Below the pieces are notes generated by a model. It did not search any database, was not told where the DNA came from, and saw only the letters and a program-made list of their open reading frames with translations. The translations under genes and the position numbers were made by a program. A stretch of DNA of 64,000 nt from Pythium myriotylum (Eukaryota > Oomycota > Peronosporomycetes > Pythiales > Pythiaceae). Positions 33,222 to 43,070 of this stretch are shown piece by piece. Within the stretch, counting starts at the first letter, position 1. Each line of letters begins with the position of its first letter. The DNA is taken from NCBI GenBank assembly GCA_023091665.1, contig JALJCQ010000004.1, forward strand, positions 2,046,001 through 2,110,000, written 5' to 3'.

Positions 33222-35291
33222 ATGTCGGAGACCAACTTCATCGACCAGCTCGCGATCCGCGACGTCGGCACGGTCGCTGCTGCGTTCGACGAGGCCAACC
33301 GCGTGGTCGGCAACTCCAAGGAAGCCCAGCCCATGTTCCAGAAGCTCCTGGAACGCCTCGAGGCCGCGCGCAAGGTGCTCCGACACAGCGACCCAGTGGA
33401 ATTCGGCGACACGCACGTGCGGTTCGTCGACGCGATGGAGAAGTACGTGATGCTGCTGTCGACGTACGTGAAGCTCAGGCTGGCGGCGCGCGTTGTGCAG
33501 CACATTAGGCTTTTGCACCAACTACGGAAGATCCACGAGATCCTGGACGGCGTCTTTCGCGGCATGGACGAGGAAGACGTGGGGTTCCATTGGCGACGCG
33601 CACTGAACCTCGAAGACTGGCCGGCTCAGACGGAAGCCTTCAAAGCGATCATTGCAGACCCTTCCAAACTCGCAGAAGAGATCCGAGACCCGTTCGACTT
33701 CCAGGAGTCCGTCATGATCCTCAAGTTTGCAGAGGAGAGTCGAGACCCGAACCAGTGGACGACGATCACACAAGACCTGTTCGATGCTGTCAAGCGGATG
33801 GAAATCCCTCCTGAAGTACACGACAACATTCCTGTGTGGTTCGTGCCGCCCACGGAGGTCGTATATCACGGCACGGCTTTTGCCAAAGGCTCCTTCGGAT
33901 CTGTTCACCATGGTACTTGGATTCCAGCGACAAAGGTCGTGGTGAAGATCTTGTTCGAGGGAGGCCGTCTCGAAGGAAATGTCTTGAAGAAGTTTATCGA
34001 AGAAGCCGATTTGTGGGCAAAGTTCACGCATCCGTACACTACTCGCCTGTTTGGCGCCTGCCATGTGACGATCCCACCTTTCTTCATCTGTGAGGACGCG
34101 ACGAACGGGAACTTGGCCGATTATCTCGCCCTGAATCCGGACGTCTACAATACCAGAGTCTATCGACTCCTCTTCCACGCCTCATTGGGTCTCAATTACT
34201 TGCACTCGAAAGACGTCGTGCACGCCGACTTGAAGTTGACGAATATTCTAGTTGGTTCGGATGTGTATGCACGCATCGCAGACTTTGGTTTGAGCCACAC
34301 AAAGAAAACGAACTCGGACATGAAGGGCGAGGAGACCAAGACGAGTAGTGGTGCGTTGCGATGGCGGGCTCCCGAGTGCTTTAAGGGCCAGTCGGACTTT
34401 CGGTCGGACGTCTACTCGTTTGGCATGTGCATCTACGAGGCATTCGCAGGTCATTGTCCTTACCATAACTTGAATGACGAGGCGGCGACACAGCGGATTC
34501 TGGATGGGGAACTTCCTCCTCAGCCAGCGCGGATGCCAACAGAGATCTGGAATCTTGTGCTGGAAATGACAAAGATGAATCCCGACGAGCGGATCAAGCT
34601 ACTGGATGTGATCGCGAGGCTTCGAGTTCCTGCCGAGGAGGAAGAGAAGAAGGAGCGAGACGCTATTGTGCTATGCAGCAAGTGCGACAACAAGATGCCG
34701 AAAGGGTCCAACTACTGCGACCGTTGCGGCGTGGAGGTCCAGACCAAGGCGGCTGAGGACGAGAAAATCCGCATCAATTCGCCTGAGGACATCTCGCGCG
34801 TCATTGGGTTACTTATCATTGGCGTACGCAAGCAAAAGCTCAGCGCCGCGGAGGCATTGACAGACTACGTTTTTGGCGAACCGATGCACCAGGACCTCGT
34901 GCACAAGGCTGGTGCTCTCCCAATCCTCGTTCAACTGCTCGTGGAGACCACGGACGTCGAGATTCGCGTGGCAGCTGTGCTTGCAATCGGCTGCATTTGT
35001 GCCGTGAACGAGCCGATCCAGAATACGGCAGTCTACGAACATGCGATCCCGCAGCTTGATCGTGATGTGAGAGGTGACGGGGAGAGGCAGCGAGCCAAGG
35101 CGGCCATGGCATTTGGGCTCTTGGCAGATGCTAACCAAGACGTCCGAAGTAGGATCTCAGAAGAGACAATCGAGCTTATCAAAGGAATGGAGGGGGAAAC
35201 AAGTGATCTGCTCAAGAGAGCTGCAAAGAAGGCACTTGAATTTCTGGAACCGCTGGAAGAAGACACTGAGACCCCTGCCGATGGAGCTTGA
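33222..35291 (+). CDS. TKL kinase C: helical N-terminus-kinase-zinc ribbon-ARM
   Basis: Intronless, 689 residues. I start at the ATG at 33222 because the paralogous protein at 40622 begins similarly; an upstream in-frame start lies in non-conserved sequence. Residues 1-115 are helical. The kinase domain spans ~213-468: loop AKGSFGSV (first Gly replaced by Ala), Lys242, HADLKLTN at 334-341 (Ala replaces the Arg of HRD), DFG at 354-356, RAPECF near 383. A four-Cys zinc ribbon follows (Cys 485, 488, 499, 502), then two to four ARM-like repeats. It is the shorter subtype and the direct-repeat partner of kinase E. Likely cytosolic signalling kinase; substrate unknown. Confidence 0.9.
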   Translation: MSETNFIDQLAIRDVGTVAAAFDEANRVVGNSKEAQPMFQKLLERLEAARKVLRHSDPVEFGDTHVRFVDAMEKYVMLLSTYVKLRLAARVVQHIRLLHQLRKIHEILDGVFRGMDEEDVGFHWRRALNLEDWPAQTEAFKAIIADPSKLAEEIRDPFDFQESVMILKFAEESRDPNQWTTITQDLFDAVKRMEIPPEVHDNIPVWFVPPTEVVYHGTAFAKGSFGSVHHGTWIPATKVVVKILFEGGRLEGNVLKKFIEEADLWAKFTHPYTTRLFGACHVTIPPFFICEDATNGNLADYLALNPDVYNTRVYRLLFHASLGLNYLHSKDVVHADLKLTNILVGSDVYARIADFGLSHTKKTNSDMKGEETKTSSGALRWRAPECFKGQSDFRSDVYSFGMCIYEAFAGHCPYHNLNDEAATQRILDGELPPQPARMPTEIWNLVLEMTKMNPDERIKLLDVIARLRVPAEEEEKKERDAIVLCSKCDNKMPKGSNYCDRCGVEVQTKAAEDEKIRINSPEDISRVIGLLIIGVRKQKLSAAEALTDYVFGEPMHQDLVHKAGALPILVQLLVETTDVEIRVAAVLAIGCICAVNEPIQNTAVYEHAIPQLDRDVRGDGERQRAKAAMAFGLLADANQDVRSRISEETIELIKGMEGETSDLLKRAAKKALEFLEPLEEDTETPADGA

Positions 35292-36053
35292 TCGCAATGG
35301 CATTGCAAAGAAGGCATCGAACCCACTGTGTATGTGAGGTCGAGGTCGAAGTCTCTCATCGTGGTTCTTAGTTTAGATGCAAGCATGTGTACGACCTTAC
35401 CCACAAAACCCCGACACCAGCTTCGATACATTACAGCTTCTAGAACGGCGTGATTGTGCCTGGAGCGAAGATGGCCCACATGGATGATCTGCAAAAAATG
35501 CGGCACTCTACTACAACTCTATTAAGAATTAACTTTCAAGTTCAATAGAGTCTCAAGTCATCATAGAATGGCTTCTCTCCAGGGTCTGGGAGAGTTTTCT
35601 GCTGCACCTTGATTATGGACTTTGGATGGAAACATGCGAGAACTGGGTGAACCTCCTGACCCTTCTTTCCTCATTTGTGCGCTGCACCGTTCATCGAGTG
35701 GATCCATCGCAGGAGCCAACTCATCGTGGAGAATAATGGCGTTCCTCGAGCAGTTAGATGCCGGTGTCATTGAACTTGGAATGAGAAAAAGGAACCCCTC
35801 GATGGACTGTCGCATCGAGCAAGAAACGACGTGGCATTCACTTGCCAGTGTACACTATCTCAGCGTGGATCCTCAATATACTAGTATTCCGAGTTGAAGT
35901 TGTATTTGGTAGCGTGGTTGTCGTACTTCTCAATTTTGAACGTCGAAGTTTCACGAGGCAAGAAAGCGAGGAGATTCTCGGTAGGCGTAAAATGAATGTT
36001 TAGAGTGTACAAGTTGGAGATTAAGAGCTGTTGGATATCATGCGACACGAACA
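35292..36053. other. Convergent 3' region between kinases C and D
   Basis: No gene is supported in these 762 bases. A weak inverted repeat (ACTCTATT at 35516-35523 with AATAGAGT at 35544-35551) sits in an AT-rich patch and could serve 3' end formation. The rest shows nothing I recognise. Confidence 0.4.
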
Positions 36054-38993
36054 TCATGCAGCTGTCACATCTGAGGATGCAGGAGCAAAGCGAGTCTTCT
36101 TGAGGCTCGGTTCTTCTTCAGGCTGCGTCGAGGTCTTTCCAGGCATTGCGTGCAGCAGAGTCTTGAACGAGTTGATGATTGCCCCTCTTGCGTACGGGTC
36201 ATTGGCGGCGACGAGATCAAGGAGTGTATGTAAGGCGTCACCTTCATCAACAGCTCGCACAACCTGCGGGTTTCCTCGAACGAGCTCGCGGAGCACGAGT
36301 GCTGCGCCAGACTTCTCACTTGACGATCCACGCTTGAGTCGATCAAAACAGACCCGAAGGATCTCGCTACTCTGTGAGATAACGCTGCGCAGATTGCCAT
36401 CGGCGTCGACTAGGGTCTTGAGCGCCCACAGTGAATCGACAACGACGTCCGCTGAGCTGCTCGTGAGGCTCTGTTCGAGCACAGTCAGACCCCCGCAGAA
36501 GACAAACATGGATCCGATGGATGGGTCACGGAGAATCTGTCGCAGTGCATTAAGCGCAGCGCGCTGGAGATTCTCGTTCTCGCTCGCTTCGAGCAGAGCG
36601 AGCAACGCTGCGACTCCACCACGAACCCCGATCAGTCTCGGTGCATTAGGGGCCGCAGCGATGTTTCCAAGAGCCGACGCTATGAGCTGCTTCCGCTTCT
36701 GGGTGCCATCATGCAGCTCTATCACGAGCACATGGATGATTGCCGGTTTAACGAACTCTTCTGCTGTCGACAGGTCGGTCACCAAACCACCCACCAGCAA
36801 AGCTGCATTGTCTCGGTCATCCTCATTACCGTGCTTGATTGCCTCCACAAGCTCAGCCGCCACCGAGACCATGCGTAGCTCCCGGAGATTGTCTTCAAGG
36901 CCAGTTGTGAGGGCTGCCAGTGCGGCGAGAGCAGCCTGGCGAATCTCTCCGTTGGATCCCTTGAATACTTGCGCAATGTGTTGGACCTCTCCTCGCAGAT
37001 CATTCCGGTGAGGAATTCCAAGTCCTGCGAGGAGCCCAACAATCTCTACAAACATGTGTGTGTCCAACGAGGAGAGTTCATGGAGATTGATGGCGTCCAG
37101 CTGGACATTGTCGAGCAAAAAGGATTGCACTTCACTCAGCTCCTTTGAAGAGACGGCAATACTGGATGCTTCAAGAACGCAGAGGGAACCGAAAGCGTAC
37201 AGAGCTAGCATGGTACTGGTCGTGTCGCGAGCGAGATTGAATAGCAGTGGTATTTCCGTGTCAGACTGTACTTCACCTCGCTTGTCGGTATCTGCACGAA
37301 GTTGGCGGTACAACAGTCGAGCGGCGCTTGTCTTGTTCTCTACTGAGCTGGTAGCGTCCCCAATATCCTGCAAGAGTTTTGCTATCGTCGGCACATCATT
37401 TACAGCGACCACGGATGCGGCGACGGCCCCTGGGACTATCGCGATGCCACAGCTAGAGCAGAAACGATCGCCATCGCGCTGGGGCATGAAACACGAGTCA
37501 CACAACAACGCCGTATCGGAAAGCTGCTGCAGCTCGAACTCGCTGAACTTTTCCAGCTTAAGAATCACCTCAGCCAACGAGATGCGGTCCCTGGGCTCTG
37601 GGAGCGCCATCTGGCGCACGAGTTCCCACGCGTCGTCTGACATTGCCTCTGGCTTTGACGGAAGTTCGCCAACGGCAAACTTGGCTTTGACCGCCTCATC
37701 GTCCAGATACGCGTACGGGGGCTCACCGAGGAAAGCTTCCAGAATGCACATCGCAAACGAGAACACGTCGGACTGTGGCTGCGAAAGGAACTTCTCTAGC
37801 TCCGGCGCGCGCCACCGCACACCGCCTTCGACCATCTGACCGTCCTTGCGCGCCGTCATCGACTTGGACTTCGACTTGTTCTTGATGCGAGAAAGGCCGA
37901 AATCCGCAATCAGGGCCTTGCCATCGGCGCTCACAAGGATGTTGTTCAGTTTTAAATCTCCGTGGACGATGTTCTTGCTGTGCAGGTGCGCAATACCCTG
38001 AGCGGCTTCGTAGAGAAGCCTCCACAGATGTTTCCTGTGGTCTGGAGATCGATCGAGATAGTCGACCATGTTCCCGTTCGTCGCGTCCTCACAGACAATG
38101 AAAGGACGCTTTGAAACATGACATGCCCCGAGCATTCGCACCACGTGCGGGTGGTTGAACGTATCCCACAGATTCACTTCGTGCAGAAATGCCTTCTGGA
38201 GCTGCGCATCCAGTCCGGTCTCGCCCGGCAGCAGCATCTTGACCACGACTTTCGTGTGGTCCTTGAGCTTGCCGCGGTGAACGGCGCCAAATGCGCCTCG
38301 ACCGAAAGGCCGCTCGTTGAATGTGATGTCGGCCTCCTGAATGAACCACTTCGGTACATCAGGAACTGCGATGTTGGATGTCCGAATGATGGTGCCGAAG
38401 GCGTTCTTGACGGCGGCTTGGGACTCGGGCGCGAGATCCGACTCGCCGAGGCGCATCTTGTCTAGCGCATCCTTGAGCAGCACGATGGCGTCCGTCTGCT
38501 CGTGGATGCTCTGCAGCTCAGTCAGCATCTTTGCCGCGTTCCGGGTGACCTGTTCCATCGCTTGCTGCTGTTCGATCATATCTTTTTCGTACTGCTTGCG
38601 CCAGTCCATGAGCACGCCCGTGGTTGCGAGCCCGACCATCTGGAAGAGCTGGTCGACGCTCACGTTCACCGACTCGATGGTCGCGCGCAGCTTGCGGTGG
38701 TTGAGAACGCGCTCGACGATGTTCATCTCCTTGTACGTCTGCAGGTGGCGCCAGTACTCTTCGAGCGTTTGCACATACTTGTCGACGGCATTGCCCGGCA
38801 GCTTGCCGTTGCGTTGCTGGATGTCTTCGAGCTCCGTGAGGATGAGCGTGAGTCGCTCGTGGACGGCGATGCACGTGGTCTTGCCGTCCTTGACTTCTTG
38901 GACGAGCGTGCCGACGAGCTCGAGCACCTTGAGCACGGTGCCGCCGCCGGGGATCGCGACGTCAATGACGATCTGCGCGATCTCGCTCGCCAT
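36054..38993 (-). CDS. TKL kinase D: helical bundle-kinase-zinc ribbon-ARM
   Basis: Intronless, 979 residues from the ATG at 38993 (MASEIAQIVIDVAIPGGG). Residues 1-125 form the helical bundle (LQTYKEMNIVERVLNHRKL aligns with LNGYKTAKLIERLLHHRAF of kinase A). The kinase domain spans ~230-490 with GRGAFGAV, Lys252, HGDLKLNN at 344-351 and DFG at 365-367. A zinc ribbon (CDSC...CSSC) follows, then an ARM-repeat C-terminus (e.g. ALGNIAAAPNA, AALNALRQIL). It resembles A in length and layout but is well diverged, so it is an older paralogue. The C-terminal tail (KKTRFAPASSDVTAA) is basic and Ser/Ala-rich. Confidence 0.9.
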   Translation of the reverse strand: MASEIAQIVIDVAIPGGGTVLKVLELVGTLVQEVKDGKTTCIAVHERLTLILTELEDIQQRNGKLPGNAVDKYVQTLEEYWRHLQTYKEMNIVERVLNHRKLRATIESVNVSVDQLFQMVGLATTGVLMDWRKQYEKDMIEQQQAMEQVTRNAAKMLTELQSIHEQTDAIVLLKDALDKMRLGESDLAPESQAAVKNAFGTIIRTSNIAVPDVPKWFIQEADITFNERPFGRGAFGAVHRGKLKDHTKVVVKMLLPGETGLDAQLQKAFLHEVNLWDTFNHPHVVRMLGACHVSKRPFIVCEDATNGNMVDYLDRSPDHRKHLWRLLYEAAQGIAHLHSKNIVHGDLKLNNILVSADGKALIADFGLSRIKNKSKSKSMTARKDGQMVEGGVRWRAPELEKFLSQPQSDVFSFAMCILEAFLGEPPYAYLDDEAVKAKFAVGELPSKPEAMSDDAWELVRQMALPEPRDRISLAEVILKLEKFSEFELQQLSDTALLCDSCFMPQRDGDRFCSSCGIAIVPGAVAASVVAVNDVPTIAKLLQDIGDATSSVENKTSAARLLYRQLRADTDKRGEVQSDTEIPLLFNLARDTTSTMLALYAFGSLCVLEASSIAVSSKELSEVQSFLLDNVQLDAINLHELSSLDTHMFVEIVGLLAGLGIPHRNDLRGEVQHIAQVFKGSNGEIRQAALAALAALTTGLEDNLRELRMVSVAAELVEAIKHGNEDDRDNAALLVGGLVTDLSTAEEFVKPAIIHVLVIELHDGTQKRKQLIASALGNIAAAPNAPRLIGVRGGVAALLALLEASENENLQRAALNALRQILRDPSIGSMFVFCGGLTVLEQSLTSSSADVVVDSLWALKTLVDADGNLRSVISQSSEILRVCFDRLKRGSSSEKSGAALVLRELVRGNPQVVRAVDEGDALHTLLDLVAANDPYARGAIINSFKTLLHAMPGKTSTQPEEEPSLKKTRFAPASSDVTAA

Positions 38994-39303
38994 AGCTGGC
39001 TCGTGCAACGGAGGACTCGACAAGTTGGGGAATGCTTCCCTCCCCGTGCAAATCAGGGGCTCCTCCCACGAGAGATCGTACTTAGTCGGAACATCGTCAT
39101 GCTCCGTTCGAACTTTTCGCGAGCTTCTTGCAGTGCGAGAAAGATAGAAAGATCCCGCGATCTTTCTTCTCTGTGGGAAATGATCCGTCTGAACTGGGTG
39201 CAAACACAATCAACTCCTGGTGACAACGCCTGTTTTTAACTCCAGCTCGTGTCCTTTCTATTTCAAAGTGGGATATTTCAGTAGCCATAAACGGGGCATA
39301 TTG

Positions 39304-39332
39304 ATACTGTCGGTTGCGGGGATAAGCACGCT
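39304..39332 (+). repeat. 29-bp inverted repeat, left copy
   Basis: ATACTGTCGGTTGCGGGGAT... recurs as an exact reverse complement at 39696-39724. The two copies bound about 420 bp between kinases D and E. Flanking bases show no obvious target-site duplication. Confidence 0.93.
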
Positions 39333-39695
39333 ATGTTTTCTTTATACCTCTCATCCCTTATGCTTCGACTTCCCGTTTGGTGATGGGCAGGAGATGAGCA
39401 GGGGTACTGATCCTAGTTGGCACCTGACCACTTCTCGGGTGGTGTGCCGTCGCGGCGCAGTCTTGGGAGCGCACGAATGGCCTGTTCTCGACAAACCAAA
39501 TGTAGTCTATGGATTTGACGGACTGTTCGAACAGGCAATCGAACAAGTTTTTCAATCAACCTCCTGCATCCTTCCCCAAACGGACCTCTCTCTCACAGCA
39601 CCCGAACATAACTGAGTAGATCACTTCTTTTCTGATTTCACCCCATCCCATGCAAAGTTTTTATGACCTCACAGGCTGGATATATATATCTCAGC

Positions 39696-39724
39696 AGCGT
39701 GCTTATCCCCGCAACCGACAGTAT
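39696..39724 (-). repeat. 29-bp inverted repeat, right copy
   Basis: Exact reverse complement of 39304-39332. Together they could be terminal repeats of a small non-autonomous DNA transposon (MITE-like) or a relic of one; no transposase is encoded between them. Confidence 0.93.
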
Positions 39725-40621
39725 AGTACAACTGGCTCGGGGTGTCCATGTCGATTGTGCTTGGATCTGCTGAGAACACAGAGCTGAAGAGAAGAGGGCG
39801 GTTCTCTTTTCCGCCAGGCGCTCCGTGTGACTCGGAACTCGGTTTCGGATCCACCCACCGTGACTGGGTGCAGTATCCTGTATCTCCAAGGATCTATGGC
39901 GCGGCACGAAAAATCTCACCAACGGCTCCGAACTAGTACTCACTGGACGCATCAGAGATTCTCTTGGATCGAGCGAAAGCGTTCGCGTGAGGCGAGTGGG
40001 TCCAGCAGAGTGTGTGCACATCCATATCTGGACCATATCGGATACAGTACCCACGTGGCTCCCCATGAGTCATGATATAACGCTAATATCCCGCAACTGC
40101 ACTGTCCGCTGCATGAGGTCGAGAGCGCACTGGGTTGGGAGATTCCGCGAACCCAAATCAGTGGAGCCCTGTGTAAATGAACATGCAGTGTGATTGTACC
40201 CATCTGCGAGAACGTTCGCTTGGTTTTCCATCGTGGGGTCATTTGGCGGGAGACAGGTCTGCTCAGTCGATCGAGTCCCCACTCGCTTGGAAAGGTGAGT
40301 TCAACCAGACTGAACGAAAGTTTCTCTCACATGGACTGGATGGGAGCCTTGGCGTGGGATAATCGTTCGGTTCGGAAAGCCCCGCCCTGCTGTGGAGCCC
40401 GATGTGTGTTGGACTCAACCCAAGTTGAAGTGGAAGCCGAAGAAGAAGATGGGCTCTATCAGAAAACGAGGGATCGCCAATGGTGAGACCGACTGTAAAC
40501 AGATCCAGGGGGAAGTGCGCGTGGGACTGTGCGCCTCTGGCACTTCTCCCAAGACTGGACTAACGAGACTGCATTTACGCTGTCGGTGCCGCGCGTGGAT
40601 TAGCCCCGAGCGCGCGTCGCC

Positions 40622-42733
40622 ATGGAGATCCGAAGCGAAGTATGCGAGCTTGAGCGGCGCGCGATCAAGAACTTCGGCACTGTCGCGAATGCCTTCAAGC
40701 TGTTGGATGAGACCGTCGTCAAATCCCACGAGGCGACAGATATGTTCAAGCTGGTGCTCACACGACTGGAGACTGCACGGGCGAAGTTCCAGACAGCCGC
40801 ACAGCCGCAAGCTGAGGACGCACGGGGCAGATTTGAAGAAGCGCTGGAGAAGTTTGTGATGCTCGTGTCGCCGTATCCCAACAAGGTTCTTGCAGACCGA
40901 GTCATCCAGTACATCAAGCTACAGAACCAGCTCTGGAAAATCCACGAAATCCTAGACGGCTTCTTTTGCGTCGCCAACATCGCTGAAGGAAACGATCGGT
41001 GGCGGAAAGACATGAGAGACGCCGAAACCGCGCAAGTTGAAGCGCTACAGAACAAACTCGATGACCATGCGAGTCTAAGCGACGAGCTAACTCGCGATGT
41101 CTTCGTGTATTACGAGTCGCTGACGATTCTCCGCCACGCCAAAGAGAGTCGAGACCTCGATAAATGGAACTCACTTGCGAAGACAATGTACGAGCTCGCG
41201 CTGCTATTTGACGTGAATCCGGCACTTTCAAGAGAGCGCTCTTCGGACGTTCCTCCATGGTTCGTTCCAGCAAGCGATGTTGAGTTCAATACCACAGCTT
41301 TCGCGCGAGGATCTTTCGGGTCTGTTCACCACGGAGTTTGGGCACCTGGAACCAACGTAGTAGTCAAAGTTGTGCTCGACGGTGGACGCATGGAGAGGGA
41401 CCTGATGGAGAAATTTATCGGTGAGGCCGATCTCTGGGCCAAGTTCACATTTCCCTACGTCTCTCGCATGTTCGGTGCCTGCCACGTCTCCTTACCACCA
41501 TTTTTCATTTGTGAAGACGCCGCGAACGGGAACATGGCTGATTATTTGGCACGCGTGGAAGCGCCAGAGAAGAAAGTGTGGCGCATCCTATACCAGGCTG
41601 CTCTAGGTATCCACTATCTTCACAAAAAGAAGGTCGTGCACGGCGACCTCAAGCTTAACAATATCTTGGTGGGCAAAGAAGGATATGCACGCGTAACAGA
41701 TTTCGGGTTGAGTCGTATCCACAAGGATTCTGAGGCGAAATCGATGTCGAAGCTCCCCGATGGACGCCTTGTCGACGGCGCGCTTCGTTGGCGAGCACCA
41801 GAGTGCTTCATAGAGGAGAAGCCAGGCTTTGAGGCGGACGTTTATGCATTCGGGCTGTGTATTTATGAAGCATTCAAGGGGGAGATTCCGTACGCGAATC
41901 TCGAAAGCAACGAGGCCGTGAAACAGAGCATCTGTGACGGCGTACTGCCTGACAAACCCGATAACATGGCGAAAGACGACTGGGATATCGTGCTTCAGAT
42001 GCTCATAAAGGTGACAGATGAACGGGCAAAACTGGAAGATAAAGTGATCCCATTCCTCAAGAAGCATGCTGAGGATGAGGAAGCTGAGGAGCGAAAGAAC
42101 ATCCGTTTGTGCGAGAACTGCGACAACAAGCTCCCGTCAAACTCGAACTTCTGCTACCGCTGTGGCATCGATGTCAGGCACAAGCTTGCTGAAGACGAGG
42201 TAGTTCGCATCTCGTCGCCAGATGACATTGCTCGAGCAATCCACTTGATCAATATTGGTCTCAACAAGCAGAAGATCAGCGCCGCCCGCGGACTGATCAA
42301 CTATGTGTTCGGCGAGCCGGCGCACCAGATTCTGGTCCACGAAGCTGGTGCTGTGCCGATGCTCGTGAAAACCCTCGAGGAGATTAAGGACGAGGATGTG
42401 CGGTTAGAGTGCGTGCAGGCATTGGGCAGCATCTACGCCGTGAACGAACCCGTCCAGAACACGGCCGACTACGAAGGGACGATCGGTATTCTCAAGGACG
42501 CGTTCGAACAGGGCCCGGTGCACGAGAGGGCCAAGGCAGCGATGGCTATGGGCTTGCTGGCTGACAGCAATGACGTAATCGTAAAAAAACTGGGCCAGGA
42601 GATGATCGAGAGAATCCTCGACCTCAGAGAATCGCCCAATGCCACACTCAAGCTAGCCGGAGAGAACGCGGCCGAGTTCCTCGAAGCTTTCGACGTAGAA
42701 GACCTGCAAGCTCTGGACGAACCGCATCCTTAA
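40622..42733 (+). CDS. TKL kinase E: helical N-terminus-kinase-zinc ribbon-ARM
   Basis: Intronless, 703 residues. Start chosen at the ATG at 40622, the first in the frame. Same layout as kinase C: helical residues 1-120, kinase domain ~220-475 with ARGSFGSV, Lys249, HGDLKLNN at 340-347, DFG at 360-362, RAPECF, then a zinc ribbon (CENC...CYRC) and ARM-like repeats starting with SSPDDIARAIHLINIG. The C-terminal region matches kinase C closely (GEPAHQILVHEAGAVPMLV against GEPMHQDLVHKAGALPILV). By motif an active non-RD kinase. It lies 337 bp upstream of kinase B in the same orientation. Confidence 0.9.
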   Translation: MEIRSEVCELERRAIKNFGTVANAFKLLDETVVKSHEATDMFKLVLTRLETARAKFQTAAQPQAEDARGRFEEALEKFVMLVSPYPNKVLADRVIQYIKLQNQLWKIHEILDGFFCVANIAEGNDRWRKDMRDAETAQVEALQNKLDDHASLSDELTRDVFVYYESLTILRHAKESRDLDKWNSLAKTMYELALLFDVNPALSRERSSDVPPWFVPASDVEFNTTAFARGSFGSVHHGVWAPGTNVVVKVVLDGGRMERDLMEKFIGEADLWAKFTFPYVSRMFGACHVSLPPFFICEDAANGNMADYLARVEAPEKKVWRILYQAALGIHYLHKKKVVHGDLKLNNILVGKEGYARVTDFGLSRIHKDSEAKSMSKLPDGRLVDGALRWRAPECFIEEKPGFEADVYAFGLCIYEAFKGEIPYANLESNEAVKQSICDGVLPDKPDNMAKDDWDIVLQMLIKVTDERAKLEDKVIPFLKKHAEDEEAEERKNIRLCENCDNKLPSNSNFCYRCGIDVRHKLAEDEVVRISSPDDIARAIHLINIGLNKQKISAARGLINYVFGEPAHQILVHEAGAVPMLVKTLEEIKDEDVRLECVQALGSIYAVNEPVQNTADYEGTIGILKDAFEQGPVHERAKAAMAMGLLADSNDVIVKKLGQEMIERILDLRESPNATLKLAGENAAEFLEAFDVEDLQALDEPHP

Positions 42734-43070
42734 CATCCATCCGTGTCTTCTACAGTAGCAACAGTGTCCTCTTTTCTTCTGGTTGTTGTCTATTTCTCCA
42801 TGGGAGACTTCATCTCACAGGATATAAGATCTGCACGATGCTGGAGGTCCGTCTGATGATTGATTGGCTCTTCGACTCATTCTTCCTGCAACTGAGACTC
42901 TCTCAGTGAGATAGTGGAGGGGGGGATGGGACTCTGGAACCTGAGGGCTCAGTTCCTGGAGAGTCTCCAAGAACTGCTCACTCAGTCCACTGCGGTCGTT
43001 TGTTCAACGGTAGCCCGAGTCGGAGGCCTCGTCGTGCTCATTTCTGAGCTTCACTCGTAGCGGAAACACC
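42734..43070. promoter_or_regulatory. Spacer and promoter between kinases E and B
   Basis: The 337 bases hold the 3' end of E and the 5' leader of B. Segments such as GGATGGGACTCT (~42924) and AGTCCACTGCGGTCG (~42975) resemble the kinase A upstream region, so the promoter was duplicated with the gene but has diverged. Confidence 0.55.

Larger units (their letters stand above)
38994..40621. other. Intergenic region between kinases D and E with an inverted-repeat pair
   Basis: This 1.6-kb divergent region holds both promoters and a pair of 29-bp inverted repeats (separate entries). Open frames here are short and resemble nothing I know. Confidence 0.5.

Noticed and set aside
37054..39147. Plus-strand frames of 261 and 268 codons opposite kinase D
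   Set aside because: Serine-rich shadows of the kinase and ARM coding sequence; the minus strand carries all conserved motifs.
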